Shown here: positions 27,955 through 42,700 of the stretch, one piece after another
Layout: each line of letters begins with the position of its first letter
Position numbering within the stretch: the first letter of the stretch is position 1
From: Psococerastis gibbosa
Taxonomy: Eukaryota; Arthropoda; Insecta; Psocodea; Psocidae
Direction of reading: 5' to 3'
Assembly (NCBI GenBank): GCA_963971405.1
Contig: OZ020487.1
Location: 20,011,371-20,075,370 of the forward strand
DNA: 64,000 nucleotides
Translations under genes and position numbers: made by a program
The notes under the pieces: model-generated
What the model was told of the DNA's origin: nothing
Databases searched by the model: none
The model's input: only the letters and a program-made list of their open reading frames with translations

Positions 27955-30900
27955 GAGCAAGTGCTCAATGTTAAGTACAATACAATGAGCCACAATAAGC
28001 AAAATTAAGACACCCTTATGATATCAAGACCTTTAAAAAAAATAAAATAAGTAAATAGCTATTTTTTTTATTCTTGTCGAATGAATTTTTTTTAGCATTA
28101 TTTAAACCGATGAACACGCAGGAGCAATTGCTCAATGTCAAGTACAATACAATGAGCCAAAATAAGCAAAACTAAGACACCTATATCTTTTTAAAACCTT
28201 TAAAAAAATAAAATAAGTAAATAGCTATTTTTCTTATTCTTGTCGAATGAATTTTTTTTAGCCACATTTACACCGATGAACACGCAGGAGCAATTGCGCA
28301 ATGTTAAATACAATACAATGAATCTATATAAGCCAAATTAAGACACCCGTGTCATATCAAGACCTTTAAAAAAAATTAAATAAGTATATAGCTATTTTTC
28401 GTATTCTTGTCGAATGAATTTTTTGTAGCTACATTTACACCGATGAACACGCAGGAGCAAGTGGCCAATGTTAAGTATAATACAGTGAGCCTAAATAAGC
28501 AAAATTAAGACACCTATATCTTTTTAAGACCTTTAAATAAAATAAAATAAGTAAATAGCTATTTTTCTTATTCTTGTCGAATGAATTTTTTATAGCTACA
28601 TTTACACCGGCGACCACGCAGGAGCAAGTGGCCAATGTTAAGTACAATACAATGAGCCTAAATAAGCAAAATTAAGACACCTATATCTTTTTAAAGACCT
28701 TTAAAAAAATACAATAAGTAAATAGCTATTTTTCTTATTCTTGTCGAATGAATTTTTTTTAGCTACATTTACACCGATGAACACGCAGGAGCAATTGTTC
28801 AATGTTAAGTACGATACAATGAGCCAAAATAAGCAAAATTAAGACACCTATGTCTTTTTAAAACCTTTAAAAAAATAAAATAAGTAAATAGCTATTTTTC
28901 TTATTCTTGTCGAATGAATTTTTTTTAGCTACATTTACACCGATGAACACACAGGAGCAAGTGGTCAATGTTAAGTACAATACAGTGAGCCTTAATAAGC
29001 AAAATTAAGACACCTATATCTTTTTAAGACCTTTAAAAAAAAAAAAATAAGTAAATAGCTGTTTTTCATATTCTTGTCGAATGAATTTTTTTTAGCTACA
29101 TTTACACCGATGAACACGCAGGAGCAAGTGGTCAATGTTAAGTACAATACAGTGAGCCTAAATAAGCAAAATTAAGACACCTATATCTTTTTAAAACCTT
29201 TAAAAAAAATAAAATAAGTATATAGCTATTTTTCTTATTCTTGTCGAATGAATTTTTTTTAGCTACATTTACACCGATGAACACGTAGGAGCAATTGTTC
29301 AATGTTAGTACAATACAATGAGCCAAAATAAGCAAAATTAAGACACCCTTATCATATCAAGACCTTTAAAAAAAATAAAATAAGTAAATAGCTATTTTTT
29401 TTATTCTTGTCGAATGAATTTTTTGTAGCTACATTTACACCGATGAACACGCAGGAGCAATAGGTCAATGTTAAGTACAATACAGTGAGCCTTAATAAGC
29501 AAAATTAAGACACCTATATCTTTTTAAGACCTTTAAAAAAAAAAAATAAGTAAATAGCTATTTTTCATATTCTTGTCGAATGAATTTTTTTTAGCTACAT
29601 TTACACCGATGAACACGCAGGAGCAAGTGGTCAATGTTAAGTACAATACAGTGAGCCTAAATAAGCAAAATTAAGACACTCATATCATATCAGGACCTTT
29701 AAAAAAAAAAAATAAGTATATAGCTATTTTTCGTATTCTTGTCGAATGAATTTTTTGTAGCTACATTTACACCGAAGAACACGCTGGAGCAATTGCCTAA
29801 TGTTAGATACAGTACAATGAGCCAAAATAAGCAAAATTAAGACACCTATATCTTTTTAAAACCTTTAAAAAAAATAAAATAAGTAATTAGCTATTTTTCG
29901 TATTCTTGCCGTTTGAATTTTTTCAAGCTACATTTACACCGATGAACACGCAGGAGCCATTTCTCAATGTTAAGTACAATACAATGAGCCAAAATAAGCA
30001 AAATAAAGACACCTATATTTTTTTAAAACCTTTAAAAAAAATAAAATAAGTAAATAGCTATTTTTCTTATTCTTGTCGAATGAATTTTTTTTAGCTACAT
30101 TTACACCGATGGACACGCAGGAACAATTGCTCAATGTTAAGTACAATACAATGAGCCAAAATAAGCAAAACTAAGACACCTATATCTTTTAAAGACCTTT
30201 AAAAAAAATAAAATAAGTAAATAGCTATTTTTCTTATTCTTGTCGAATGAATTTTTTGTAGCTACATTTACACCGATATACAAGCAGGAGCAAGTGGTCA
30301 ATGTTAAGTACAATACAATGAGCCTAAATAAGCAAAACTAAGACACCTATATCTTTTAAAGACCTTTAAAAAAATAAAATAAGTAAATAGCTATTTTTCT
30401 TATTCTTGTCGAATGAATTTTTTTTAGCTACATTTACACCGATGAACACGCAGGAGCAATTGCTCAATGTTAAGTACAATACAATGAGCCACACTAAGCA
30501 AAATTAAGACACCCTTATGATATCAAGACCTTTAAAAAAAATAAAATAAGTAAATAGCTATTTTTTTTATTCTTGTCGAATGAATTTTTTTTAGCATTAT
30601 TTAAACCGATGAACACGCAGGAGCAATTGCTCAATGTCAAGTACAATACAATGAGCCAAAATAAGCAAAATTAAGACACCTATATCTTTTCAAAACCTTT
30701 AAAAAAATAAAATAAGTAAATAGCTATTTTTCTTATTCTTGTCGAATGAATTTTTTTTAGCCACATTTACACCGATGAACACGCAGGAGCAATTGCGCAA
30801 TGTTAAATACAGTACAATGAATCTATATAAGCCAAATTAAGACACCCGTGTCATATCAAGACCTTTAAAAAAAATTAAATAAGTATATAGCTATTTTTCG

Positions 30901-32950
30901 TATTCTTGTCGAATGAATTTTTTGTAGCTACATTTACACCGATGTACAAGCAGGAGCAAGTGGTCAATGTTAAGTACAATACAATGAGCCTAAATAAGCA
31001 AAACTAAGACACCTATATCTTTTAAAGACCTTTAAAAAAAATAAAATAAGTAAATAGCTATTTTTCTTATTCTTGTCGAATGAATTTTTTTTAGCTACAT
31101 TTACACCGATGAACACGCAGGAGCAATTGCTCAATGTTAAGTACAATACAATGAGCCACACTAAGCAAAATTAAGACACCCTTATGATATCAAGACCTTT
31201 AAAAAAAATAAAATAAGTAAATAGCTATTTTTTTTATTCTTGTCGAATGAATTTTTTTTAGCATTATTTAAACCGATGAACACGCAGGAGCAATTGCTCA
31301 ATGTCAAGTACAATACAATGAGCCAAAATAAGCAAAATTAAGACACCTATATCTTTTTAAAACCTTTAAAAAAATAAAATAAGTAAATAGCTATTTTTCT
31401 TATTCTTGTCGAATGAATTTTTTTTAGCCACATTTACACCGATGAACACGCAGGAGCAATTGCGCAATGTTAAATACAGTACAATGAATCTATATAAGCC
31501 AAATTAAGACACCCGTGTCATATCAAGACCTTTAAAAAAAATTAAATAAGTATATAGCTATTTTTCGTATTCTTGTCGAATGAATTTTTTGTAGCTACAT
31601 TTACACCGATGAACACGCAGGAGCAAGTGGCCAATGTTAACTACAATACAATGAGCCTAAATAAGCAAAATTAAGACACCTATATCTTTTTAAGACCTTT
31701 AAAAAAATAAAATAAGTAAATAGCTATTTTTCTTATTCTTATCGAATGAATTTTTTTTAGCTACATTTACACCGATGAACACGCAGGAACAATTGTTCAA
31801 TGTTGAGTACAATACAATGAGCCAAAATAAGCAAAATTAAGACACCTATATCCTTTTAAAACCTTTAAAAAAATAAAATAAGTAAATAGCTATTTTTCTT
31901 ATTCTTGTCGAATGAATTTTTTTTAGCTACATTTACAACGATGAACACGCAGAAGCAATTCCTCAATGTTAACTACAATACAATGAGCCAAAATAAGCCA
32001 AATTAAGACACCCGTGTCATATCAAGACCTTTAAAAAAAATAAAATAAGTATATAGCTAATTTTCTTATTCTTGTCGAATGAATTTTTTTTAGCTACATT
32101 TACACCGATGAACACGCAGGAGCAATTGCTCAATGTTAAGTACAATACAATGAGCCAAAATAAGCAAAATTTAGACACCCTTATCATATCAAGACCTTTA
32201 AAAAAAATAATATAAGTAAATAGCTATTTTTTTTATTCTTGTCGAATGAATTTTTTTAGCAACATTTAAACCGATGAACACGCAGGAGCAATTGCTCAAT
32301 GTCAAGTACAATACATTGAGCCAAAATAAGCAAAATTAAGACACCTATTTCTTTTTAAAACCTTTAAAAAAATAAAATAAGTAAATAGCTATTTTCCTTA
32401 TTCTTGTCGAATGAATTTTTTTTAGCTACATTTACACCTATGAACTCGCAGGAGCAATTGCTCGATCTTAAGCACAATACGGTGAGCCAAAATAAGCAAA
32501 ATAAAGACTCCCATATCATATCAAGACCTTTAAAAAAAATAAAATAAGTAAATAGCTATTTTTTTGATTCCTGTCGAATGAATTTTTTTAGCTACATTTA
32601 CACGGATGAACACGCAGGAGCATTTTCTCAATGTTAGGTACAATACAATGAGCCAACATAAGCAAAATTAAGACACCTATATCTTATTAAGACCTTAAAA
32701 AAAAGAAAATAACTAAATAGCTATTTTTCTTATTCTTGTCGAATGAATTTTTAGTAGCTACATTTACACGGATGAACACGCAGGAGCATTTGCTCAATGT
32801 TAGGTACATTACAATGAGCCAAAATTAGCAAAATTAGGACACCTATATCTTTTAAAGACCTTTAAAAAAATAATATAAGTAAATAGCTATTTTTCTGATT
32901 CCTGTCGAATGAATTTTTTTAGCTACATTTACACCGATGAACACGTTAAA
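27955..32950. repeat. Mixed-type satellite between HOR domains (about 30 monomers)
   Basis: The monomers are of the same family but in an order not repeated by domain A. The first looks chimeric: the left half is the TGTACAAGC type and the right half the CCACAATAAGC/CCCTTATGATATC type. Others include GGCGACCACGCAGG (near 28610), CGTAGGAGCAATTG (near 29285), GCAATAGGTC (near 29456) and a 19b monomer (near 29905). Its right part (from about 30575) is the start of the 9150-bp-offset repeat. I see no gene in it; the longest open frame is 65 codons on the minus strand (29138-29335) and has no features of a protein. Confidence 0.85.
30288..31618. repeat. 4-monomer (about 666 bp) tandem repeat, two copies
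   Basis: The order is TGTACAAGC or TATACAAGC monomer, GAGCAATTGCTC monomer with CCACACTAAGC, GTCAAG monomer with the AGCATTATTTAAACC block, then GCGCAATG monomer with GAATCTATATAAGCC. It starts near 30288 and again near 30953. The same 4-monomer block recurs near 37765-39095 (offset 667 bp) and near 39760-40760. Confidence 0.82.
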
Positions 32951-32996
32951 GCAACAGCTTAATGTTAAGTACAATGAATTGAGCCAAAATAAGCCA

Positions 32997-34824
32997 AATT
33001 AAGACACCCATATCATTTCAAGACCTTTAAAAAAAAAAATAAGTAAATAGCTATTTTTCTTATTCTTATCGAATGAATTTTTTTTAGCTACATTTACACC
33101 GATGAACATGCAGGAGCAATTGCTCAATGTTAGTGCAATACAGTGAGGCAAAATAAGCAAAATTAAGACACCCATATCATTTCAAGACCTTTAAAAAAAA
33201 TAAAATAAGGAAATATCTATTTTTCTTATTCTTGTCGAATGAATTTTTTTTAGCTACATTTACACCTGTTAACTCGCAAGAGCAATTGCTCAATCTTAAG
33301 CACAATACGGTGAGCCAAAATAAGCAAAATAAAGACTCCCATATCATATCAAGACCTTTAAAAAAAATAAAATAAGTAAATAGCTATTTTTCTGATTCCT
33401 GTCGGATGAATTTTTTTTAGCTACATTTACACCTTTGAACACGCAAAAGCAACTGTTCAATGTTACGAACAATACAATGAGCCAAAATAAGCAAAATTAA
33501 GACACCCATATCATTTCAAGACCTTTAAAAAAAAAAAAATAAGTAAATAGCTATTTTTCTTATTCATGTCAAATGAATGTTTTTTAGCTACTATTACACC
33601 GAAGAACACGCAGGAGCAATTGCTTAATGTTAGGTACAATATAGTAAGCCGAAATAAGCAAAATTATGACACCCATATCATATTAAAACCTTTAAAAAAA
33701 ATAAAATAAGTATATAGCTATTTTTCGTATTCTTGGCGAATGAATTTTTTTCAGCTACATTTACACGGATGAACATGCAGGAGCAATAGTTAAATGTTAA
33801 GTACAATACAATGAGCCAAAATAAGAAAAATTAAGACACCCGTGTTATATCAAGACCTTAAAAAAAATAAAATAAGTATATAGCTATTTTTCTGATTCCT
33901 GTCGAATGAATTTTTTTTAGCTCCATTTACACCGATGAACACGCAGGAGCAATTTGTCAATATTAAGTACAATACAGTGAGCCTAAATAACCAAAATGAA
34001 GACACCTATATCTTTTTAAGACCTTTAAAAAAAGAAAATAACGAAATAGCTATTTTTCTTATTCTTGTCGAATGAATTTTTTGTAGCTAAATTTACACCG
34101 ACGAACACGCAGGAGCAATTGCTCAATGTTAGGTGCAATACAGTGAGCCAACATAAGCAAAATTAAGACACCTATATCTTTTTAAGACCTTTAAAAAAAA
34201 AATAACTAAATTGCTATTTTTCTTATTCTTGTCTTGTGAATTTTTAGTAGCTACATTTACACCGATGAACACGCAGGAGCATTTGCCCAATGTTAGGTAC
34301 AATACAATGAGCCAAAATAAGTAAAATTAGGACACCTATATCTTTTAAAGACCTTTAAAAAAATAAAATAAGTAAATAGCTATTTTTCTGATTCCTGTCG
34401 AATGAATTTTTTTTAGCTACATTTACAACGATGAACTCGCTGGAGCAATTGCTCGATCTTAAGCATAATACGGTGAGCCAAAATAAGCAAAATAAAGACT
34501 CCCATATCATATCAAGACCTTTAAAAAAAATAAAATAAGTAAATAGCTATTTTTCTTATTCTTGTCGAATGAATTTTTTTTAGCTACATTTACACCTATG
34601 AACTCGCAGGAGCAATTGCTCGATCTTAAGTACAATACGGTGAGCCAAAATAAGCAAAAAAAAGACTCCCATATCATATCAAGACCTTTAAAAAAAATAA
34701 AATAAGTAAATAGCTATTTTTCTGATTCCTGTCGAATGAATTTTTTTTAGCTACATTTACAACGATGAACACGCAGGAGCAAGTGGCCAATGTTAAGTAT
34801 AATACAATGAGCCTAAATAAGCCA
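32997..34824. repeat. 11-monomer tandem duplication, copy 1 (1828 bp)
   Basis: This run starts after a type-1-like monomer. It contains CATGCAGG, CTGTTAACTCGC, CCTTTGAACACGCAAAAGC, GAAGAACACG with AATATAGTAAGCCG, GCAATAGTTAAATG, AATTTGTCAATATT, GACGAACACG with GGTGCAATAC, GCATTTGCCC, ACAACGATGAACTCGC, CCTATGAACTCGC, and GCAAGTGGCC with GTTAAGTATAATAC monomers. The same eleven follow 1828 bp later. The pair is also present at about 42147-43974 and 43975-45802. Confidence 0.84.
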
Positions 34825-36652
34825 AATTAAGACACCCATATCATTTCAAGACCTTTAAAAAAAAAAATAAGTAAATAGCTATTTTTCTTATTCTTATCGA
34901 ATGAATTTTTTTTAGCTACATTTACACCGATGAACATGCAGGAGCAATTGCTCAATGTTAGTGCAATACAGTGAGGCAAAATAAGCAAAATTAAGACACC
35001 CATATCATTTCAAGACCTTTAAAAAAAATAAAATAAGGAAATATCTATTTTTCTTATTCTTGTCGAATGAATTTTTTTTAGCTACATTTACACCTGTTAA
35101 CTCGCAAGAGCAATTGCTCAATCTTAAGCACAATACGGTGAGCCAAAATAAGCAAAATAAAGACTCCCATATCATATCAAGACCTTTAAAAAAAATAAAA
35201 TAAGTAAATAGCTATTTTTCTGATTCCTGTCGGATGAATTTTTTTTAGCTACATTTACACCTTTGAACACGCAAAAGCAACTGTTCAATGTTACGAACAA
35301 TACAATGAGCCAAAATAAGCAAAATTAAGACACCCATATCATTTCAAGACCTTTAAAAAAAAAAAAATAAGTAAATAGCTATTTTTCTTATTCATGTCAA
35401 ATGAATGTTTTTTAGCTACTATTACACCGAAGAACACGCAGGAGCAATTGCTTAATGTTAGGTACAATATAGTAAGCCGAAATAAGCAAAATTATGACAC
35501 CCATATCATATTAAAACCTTTAAAAAAAATAAAATAAGTATATAGCTATTTTTCGTATTCTTGGCGAATGAATTTTTTTCAGCTACATTTACACGGATGA
35601 ACATGCAGGAGCAATAGTTAAATGTTAAGTACAATACAATGAGCCAAAATAAGAAAAATTAAGACACCCGTGTTATATCAAGACCTTAAAAAAAATAAAA
35701 TAAGTATATAGCTATTTTTCTGATTCCTGTCGAATGAATTTTTTTTAGCTCCATTTACACCGATGAACACGCAGGAGCAATTTGTCAATATTAAGTACAA
35801 TACAGTGAGCCTAAATAACCAAAATGAAGACACCTATATCTTTTTAAGACCTTTAAAAAAAGAAAATAACGAAATAGCTATTTTTCTTATTCTTGTCGAA
35901 TGAATTTTTTGTAGCTAAATATACACCGACGAACACGCAGGAGCAATTGCTCAATGTTAGGTGCAATACAGTGAGCCAACATAAGCAAAATTAAGACACC
36001 TATATCTTTTTAAGACCTTTAAAAAAAAAATAACTAAATTGCTATTTTTCTTATTCTTGTCTTGTGAATTTTTAGTAGCTACATTTACACCGATGAACAC
36101 GCAGGAGCATTTGCCCAATGTTAGGTACAATACAATGAGCCAAAATAAGTAAAATTAGGACACCTATATCTTTTAAAGACCTTTAAAAAAATAAAATAAG
36201 TAAATAGCTATTTTTCTGATTCCTGTCGAATGAATTTTTTTTAGCTACATTTACAACGATGAACTCGCTGAAGCAATTGCTCGATCTTAAGCATAATACG
36301 GTGAGCCAAAATAAGCAAAATAAAGACTCCCATATCATATCAAGACCTTTAAAAAAAATAAAATAAGTAAATAGCTATTTTTCTTATTCTTGTCGAATGA
36401 ATTTTTTTTAGCTACATTTACACCTATGAACTCGCAGGAGCAATTGCTCGATCTTAAGTACAATACGGTGAGCCAAAATAAGCAAAAAAAAGACTCCCAT
36501 ATCATATCAAGACCTTTAAAAAAAATAAAATAAGTAAATAGCTATTTTTCTGATTCCTGTCGAATGAATTTTTTTTAGCTACATTTACAACGATGAACAC
36601 GCAGGAGCAAGTGGCCAATGTTAAGTATAATACAATGAGCCTAAATAAGCAA
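34825..36652. repeat. 11-monomer tandem duplication, copy 2 (1828 bp)
   Basis: Second copy of the eleven-monomer block. The junction at about 34810-34825 is a chimeric monomer: its left part is the GCAAGTGGCC/GTATAATAC type with GCCTAAATAAG, and its right part is the CCAAATTAAGACACCCATATC sequence that follows a type-1 monomer elsewhere. One visible difference between copies is CGCTGGAGC (about 34439) against CGCTGAAGC (about 36267). Confidence 0.83.
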
Positions 36653-37395
36653 AATTAAGACACCTATATCTTTTTAAGACCTTTAAAGAAAATAAAATAA
36701 GTAAATAGTTATTTTTCTTATTCTTGTCGAATGAATTATTTATAGCTACATTTACACCGGCGAACACGCAGGAGCAAGTGGCCAATGTTAAGTACAATAC
36801 AATGAGCCAAAATAAGCAAAATTAAGACACCTATATCTTTTTAAAACCTTTAAAAAAATAAAATAAGTAAATAGCTATTTTTCTTATTCTTGTCGAATGA
36901 ATTATTAATAGCTACATTTACACCGGCGAACACGCAGGAGCAAGTGGCCAATGTTAAGTACAATACAATGAGCCAAAATAAGCAAAATTAAGACACCTAT
37001 ATCTTTTTAAAACCTTTAAAAAAATAAAATAAGTAAATAGCTATTTTTCATATTCTTGTCGAATGAATTTTTTTTAGCTACATTTACACGGATGAACACG
37101 CAGGAGCAAGTGGTCAATGTTAAGTACAATACAGTGAGCCTAAATAAGCAAAATTAAGACACTCATATCATATCAAGACCTTTAAAAAAAAAAAATAAGT
37201 ATATAGCTATTTTTCGTATTCTTGTCGAATGAATTTTTTGTAGCTACATTTACACCGATGAACACGCTGGAGCAATTGCCTAATGTTAGATACAGTACAA
37301 TGAGCCAAAATAAGCAAAATTAAGACACCTATATCTTTTTAAAACCTTTAAAAAAAATAAAATAAGTAATTAGCTATTTTTCGTATTCTTGCCGT

Positions 37396-37409
37396 TTGAA
37401 TTTTTTCAA
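37396..37409. other. Hairpin specific to the 19b monomer (example)
   Basis: TTGAATTTTTTCAA is a 5-bp stem with a TTTT loop, inside a monomer where the usual GTCGAATGAATTTTTTTTAG is replaced by GCCGTTTGAATTTTTTCAAG. The outer CTTG (37388-37391) and CAAG (37407-37410) offer an alternative pairing. The same monomer recurs near 6770, 10765, 13265, 17590, 21250, 24415, 29905, 46540, 48040, 52195, 53695 and 57855. Confidence 0.65.
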
Positions 37410-39724
37410 GCTACATTTACACCGATGAACACGCAGGAGCAATTTCTCAATGTTAAGTACAATACAATGAGCCAAAATAAGCAAAATAAAGACACCTATA
37501 TTTTTTTAAAACCTTTAAAAAAAATAAAATAAGTAAATAGCTATTTTTCTTATTCTTGTCGAATGAATTTTTTTTAGCTACATTTACACCGATGAACACG
37601 CAGGAACAATTGCTCAATGTTAAGTACAATACAATGAGCCAAAATAAGCCAAATTAAGACACCCGTGTCATATCAAGACCTTTAAAAAAATAAAATAAGT
37701 ATATAGCTGTTTTTCGTATTCTTGTCGAATGAATTTTTTGTAGCTACATTTACACCGATGTACAAGCAGGAGCAAGTGGTCAATGTTAAGTACAATACAA
37801 TGAGCCTAAATAAGCAAAATTAAGACACCTATATCTTTTAAAGACCTTTAAAAAAAATAAAATAAGTAAATAGCTATTTTTCTTATTCTTGTCGAATGAA
37901 TTTTTTTTAGCTACATTTACACCGATGAACACGCAGGAGCAATTGCTCAATGTTAAGTACAATACAATGAGCCACAATAAGCAAAATTAAGACACCCTTA
38001 TGATATCAAGACCTTTAAAAAAAATAAAATAAGTAAATAGCTATTTTTTTTATTCTTGTCGAATGAATTTTTTTTAGCATTATTTAAACCGATGAACACG
38101 CAGGAGCAATTGCTCAATGTCAAGTACAATACAATGAGCCAAAATAAGCAAAATTAAGACACCTATATCTTTTTAAAACCTTTAAAAAAATAAAATAAGT
38201 AAATAGCTATTTTTCTTATTCTTGTCGAATGAATTTTTTTTAGCCACATTTACACCGATGAACACGCAGGAGCAATTGCGCAATGTTAAATACAATACAA
38301 TGAATCTATATAAGCCAAATTAAGACACCCGTGTCATATCAAGACCTTTAAAAAAAATTAAATAAGTATATAGCTATTTTTCGTATTCTTGTCGAATGAA
38401 TTTTTTGTAGCTACATTTACACCGATGTACAAGCAGGAGCAAGTGGTCAATGTTAAGTACAATACAATGAGCCTAAATAAGCAAAACTAAGACACCTATA
38501 TCTTTTAAAGACCTTTAAAAAAAATAAAATAAGTAAATAGCTATTTTTCTTATTCTTGTCGAATGAATTTTTTTTAGCTACATTTACACCGATGAACACG
38601 CAGGAGCAATTGCTCGATGTTAAGTACAATACAATGAGCCACACTAAGCAAAATTAAGACACCCTTATGATATCAAGACCTTTAAAAAAAATAAAATAAG
38701 TAAATAGCTATTTTTTTTATTCTTGTCGAATGAATTTTTTTTAGCATTATTTAAACCGATGAACACGCAGGAGCAATTGCTCAATGTCAAGTACAATACA
38801 ATGAGCCAAAATAAGCAAAATTAAGACACCTATATCTTTTTAAAACCTTTAAAAAAATAAAATAAGTAAATAGCTATTTTTCTTATTCTTGTCGAATGAA
38901 TTTTTTTTAGCCACATTTACACCGATGAACACGCAGGAGCAATTGCGCAATGTTAAATACAGTACAATGAATCTATATAAGCCAAATTAAGACACCCGTG
39001 TCATATCAAGACCTTTAAAAAAAATTAAATAAGTATATAGCTATTTTTCGTATTCTTGTCGAATGAATTTTTTGTAGCTACATTTACACCGATGAACACG
39101 CAGGAGCAAGTGGCCAATGTTAAGTACAATACAATGAGCCTAAATAAGCAAAATTAAGACACCTATATCTTTTTAAGACCTTTAAAAAAATAAAATAAGT
39201 AAATAGCTATTTTTCTTATTCTTATCGAATGAATTTTTTTTAGCTACATTTACACCGATGAACACGCAGGAACAATTGTTCAATGTTGAGTACAATACAA
39301 TGAGCCAAAATAAGCAAAATTAAGACACCTATATCCTTTTAAAACCTTTAAAAAAATAAAATAAGTAAATAGCTATTTTTCTTATTCTTGTCGAATGAAT
39401 TTTTTTTAGCTACATTTACAACGATGAACACGCAGAAGCAATTCCTCAATGTTAACTACAATACAATGAGCCAAAATAAGCCAAATTAAGACACCCGTGT
39501 CATATCAAGACCTTTAAAAAAAATAAAATAAGTAAATAGCTATTTTTCTTATTCTTGTCGAATGAATTTTTTTTAGCTACATTTACAACGATGAACACGC
39601 AGAAGCAATTCCTCAATGTTAACTACAATACAATGAGCCAAAATAAGCCAAATTAAGACACCCGTGTCATATCAAGACCTTTAAAAAAAATAAAAAAAAG
39701 TATATAGCTAATTTTCTTATTCTT

Positions 39725-42700
39725 GTCGAATGAATTTTTTTTAGCATTATTTAAACCGATGAACACGCAGGAGCAATTGCTCAATGTCAAGTACAATACA
39801 ATGAGCCAAAATAAGCAAAATTAAGACACCTATATCTTTTTAAAACCTTTAAAAAAATAAAATAAGTAAATAGCTATTTTTCTTATTCTTGTCGAATGAA
39901 TTTTTTTTAGCCACATTTACACCGATGAACACGCAGGAGCAATTGCGCAATGTTAAATACAATACAATGAATCTATATAAGCCAAATTAAGACACCCGTG
40001 TCATATCAAGACCTTTAAAAAAAATTAAATAAGTATATAGCTATTTTTCGTATTCTTGTCGAATGAATTTTTTGTAGCTACATTTACACCGATGTACAAG
40101 CAGGAGCAAGTGGTCAATGTTAAGTACAATACAATGAGCCTAAATAAGCAAAACTAAGACACCTATATCTTTTAAAGACCTTTAAAAAAAATAAAATAAG
40201 TAAATAGCTATTTTTCTTATTCTTGTCGAATGAATTTTTTTTAGCTACATTTACACCGATGAACACGCAGGAGCAATTGCTCAATGTTAAGTACAATACA
40301 ATGAGCCACACTAAGCAAAATTAAGACACCCTTATGATATCAAGACCTTTAAAAAAAATAAAATAAGTAAATAGCTATTTTTTTTATTCTTGTCGAATGA
40401 ATTTTTTTTAGCATTATTTAAACCGATGAACACGCAGGAGCAATTGCTCAATGTCAAGTACAATACAATGAGCCAAAATAAGCAAAATTAAGACACCTAT
40501 ATCTTTTTAAAACCTTTAAAAAAATAAAATAAGTAAATAGCTATTTTTCTTATTCTTGTCGAATGAATTTTTTTTAGCCACATTTACACCGATGAACACG
40601 CAGGAGCAATTGCGCAATGTTAAATACAGTACAATGAATCTATATAAGCCAAATTAAGACACCCGTGTCATATCAAGACCTTTAAAAAAAATTAAATAAG
40701 TATATAGCTATTTTTCGTATTCTTGTCGAATGAATTTTTTGTAGCTACATTTACACCGATGAACACGCAGGAGCAAGTGGCCAATGTTAAGTACAATACA
40801 ATGAGCCTAAATAAGCAAAATTAAGACACCTATATCTTTTTAAGACCTTTAAAAAAATAAAATAAGTAAATAGCTATTTTTCTTATTCTTATCGAATGAA
40901 TTTTTTTTAGCTACATTTACACCGATGAACACGCAGGAACAATTGTTCAATGTTGAGTACAATACAATGAGCCAAAATAAGCAAAATTAAGACACCTATA
41001 TCCTTTTAAAACCTTTAAAAAAATAAAATAAGTAAATAGCTATTTTTCTTATTCTTGTCGAATGAATTTTTTTTAGCTACATTTACAACGATGAACACGC
41101 AGAAGCAATTCCTCAATGTTAACTACAATACAATGAGCCAAAATAAGCCAAATTAAGACACCCGTGTCATATCAAGACCTTTAAAAAAAATAAAATAAGT
41201 ATATAGCTAATTTTCTTATTCTTGTCGAATGAATTTTTTTTAGCTACATTTACACCGATGAACACGCAGGAGCAATTGCTCAATGTTAAGTACAATACAA
41301 TGAGCCAAAATAAGCAAAATTTAGACACCCTTATCATATCAAGACCTTTAAAAAAAATAATATAAGTAAATAGCTATTTTTTTTATTCTTGTCGAATGAA
41401 TTTTTTTAGCAACATTTAAACCGATGAACACGCAGGAGCAATTGCTCAATGTCAAGTACAATACATTGAGCCAAAATAAGCAAAATTAAGACACCTATTT
41501 CTTTTTAAAACCTTTAAAAAAATAAAATAAGTAAATAGCTATTTTTCTTATTCTTGTCGAATGAATTTTTTTTAGCTACATTTACACCTATGAACTCGCA
41601 GGAGCAATTGCTCGATCTTAAGCACAATACGGTGAGCCAAAATAAGCAAAATAAAGACTCCCATATCATATCAAGACCTTTAAAAAAAATAAAATAAGTA
41701 AATAGCTATTTTTCTGATTCCTGTCGAATGAATTTTTTTAGCTACATTTACACGGATGAACACGCAGGAGCATTTTCTCAATGTTAGGTACAATACAATG
41801 AGCCAACATAAGCAAAATTAAGACACCTATATCTTATTAAGACCTTAAAAAAAAGAAAATAACTAAATAGCTATTTTTCTTATTCTTGTCGAATGAATTT
41901 TTAGTAGCTACATTTACACGGATGAACACGCAGGAGCATTTGCTCAATGTTAGGTACATTACAATGAGCCAAAATTAGCAAAATTAGGACACCTATATCT
42001 TTTAAAGACCTTTAAAAAAATAATATAAGTAAATAGCTATTTTTCTGATTCCTGTCGAATGAATTTTTTTAGCTACATTTACACCGATGAACACGTTAAA
42101 GCAACAGCTTAATGTTAAGTACAATGAATTGAGCCAAAATAAGCCAAATTAAGACACCCATATCATTTCAAGACCTTTAAAAAAAAAAATAAGTAAATAG
42201 CTATTTTTCTTATTCTTATCGAATGAATTTTTTTTAGCTACATTTACACCGATGAACATGCAGGAGCAATTGCTCAATGTTAGTGCAATACAGTGAGGCA
42301 AAATAAGCAAAATTAAGACACCCATATCATTTCAAGACCTTTAAAAAAAATAAAATAAGGAAATATCTATTTTTCTTATTCTTGTCGAATGAATTTTTTT
42401 TAGCTACATTTACACCTGTTAACTCGCAAGAGCAATTGCTCAATCTTAAGCACAATACGGTGAGCCAAAATAAGCAAAATAAAGACTCCCATATCATATC
42501 AAGACCTTTAAAAAAAATAAAATAAGTAAATAGCTATTTTTCTGATTCCTGTCGGATGAATTTTTTTTAGCTACATTTACACCTTTGAACACGCAAAAGC
42601 AACTGTTCAATGTTACGAACAATACAATGAGCCAAAATAAGCAAAATTAAGACACCCATATCATTTCAAGACCTTTAAAAAAAAAAAAATAAGTAAATAG

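Larger units (their letters stand above)
30575..38410. repeat. Long satellite repeat, copy 1 (9150 bp offset)
   Basis: Landmarks here recur exactly 9150 bp downstream: GTTAAAGCAACAGC at about 32951 and 42101, ACACCTGTTAACTCG at about 33261 and 42411, and a 63-codon minus-strand frame at 37786 and 46936. Copy 1 matches from about 30575 to about 38410. The 1.3 kb after it (38410-39725) is not shared at this offset. Boundaries are approximate. Confidence 0.82.
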
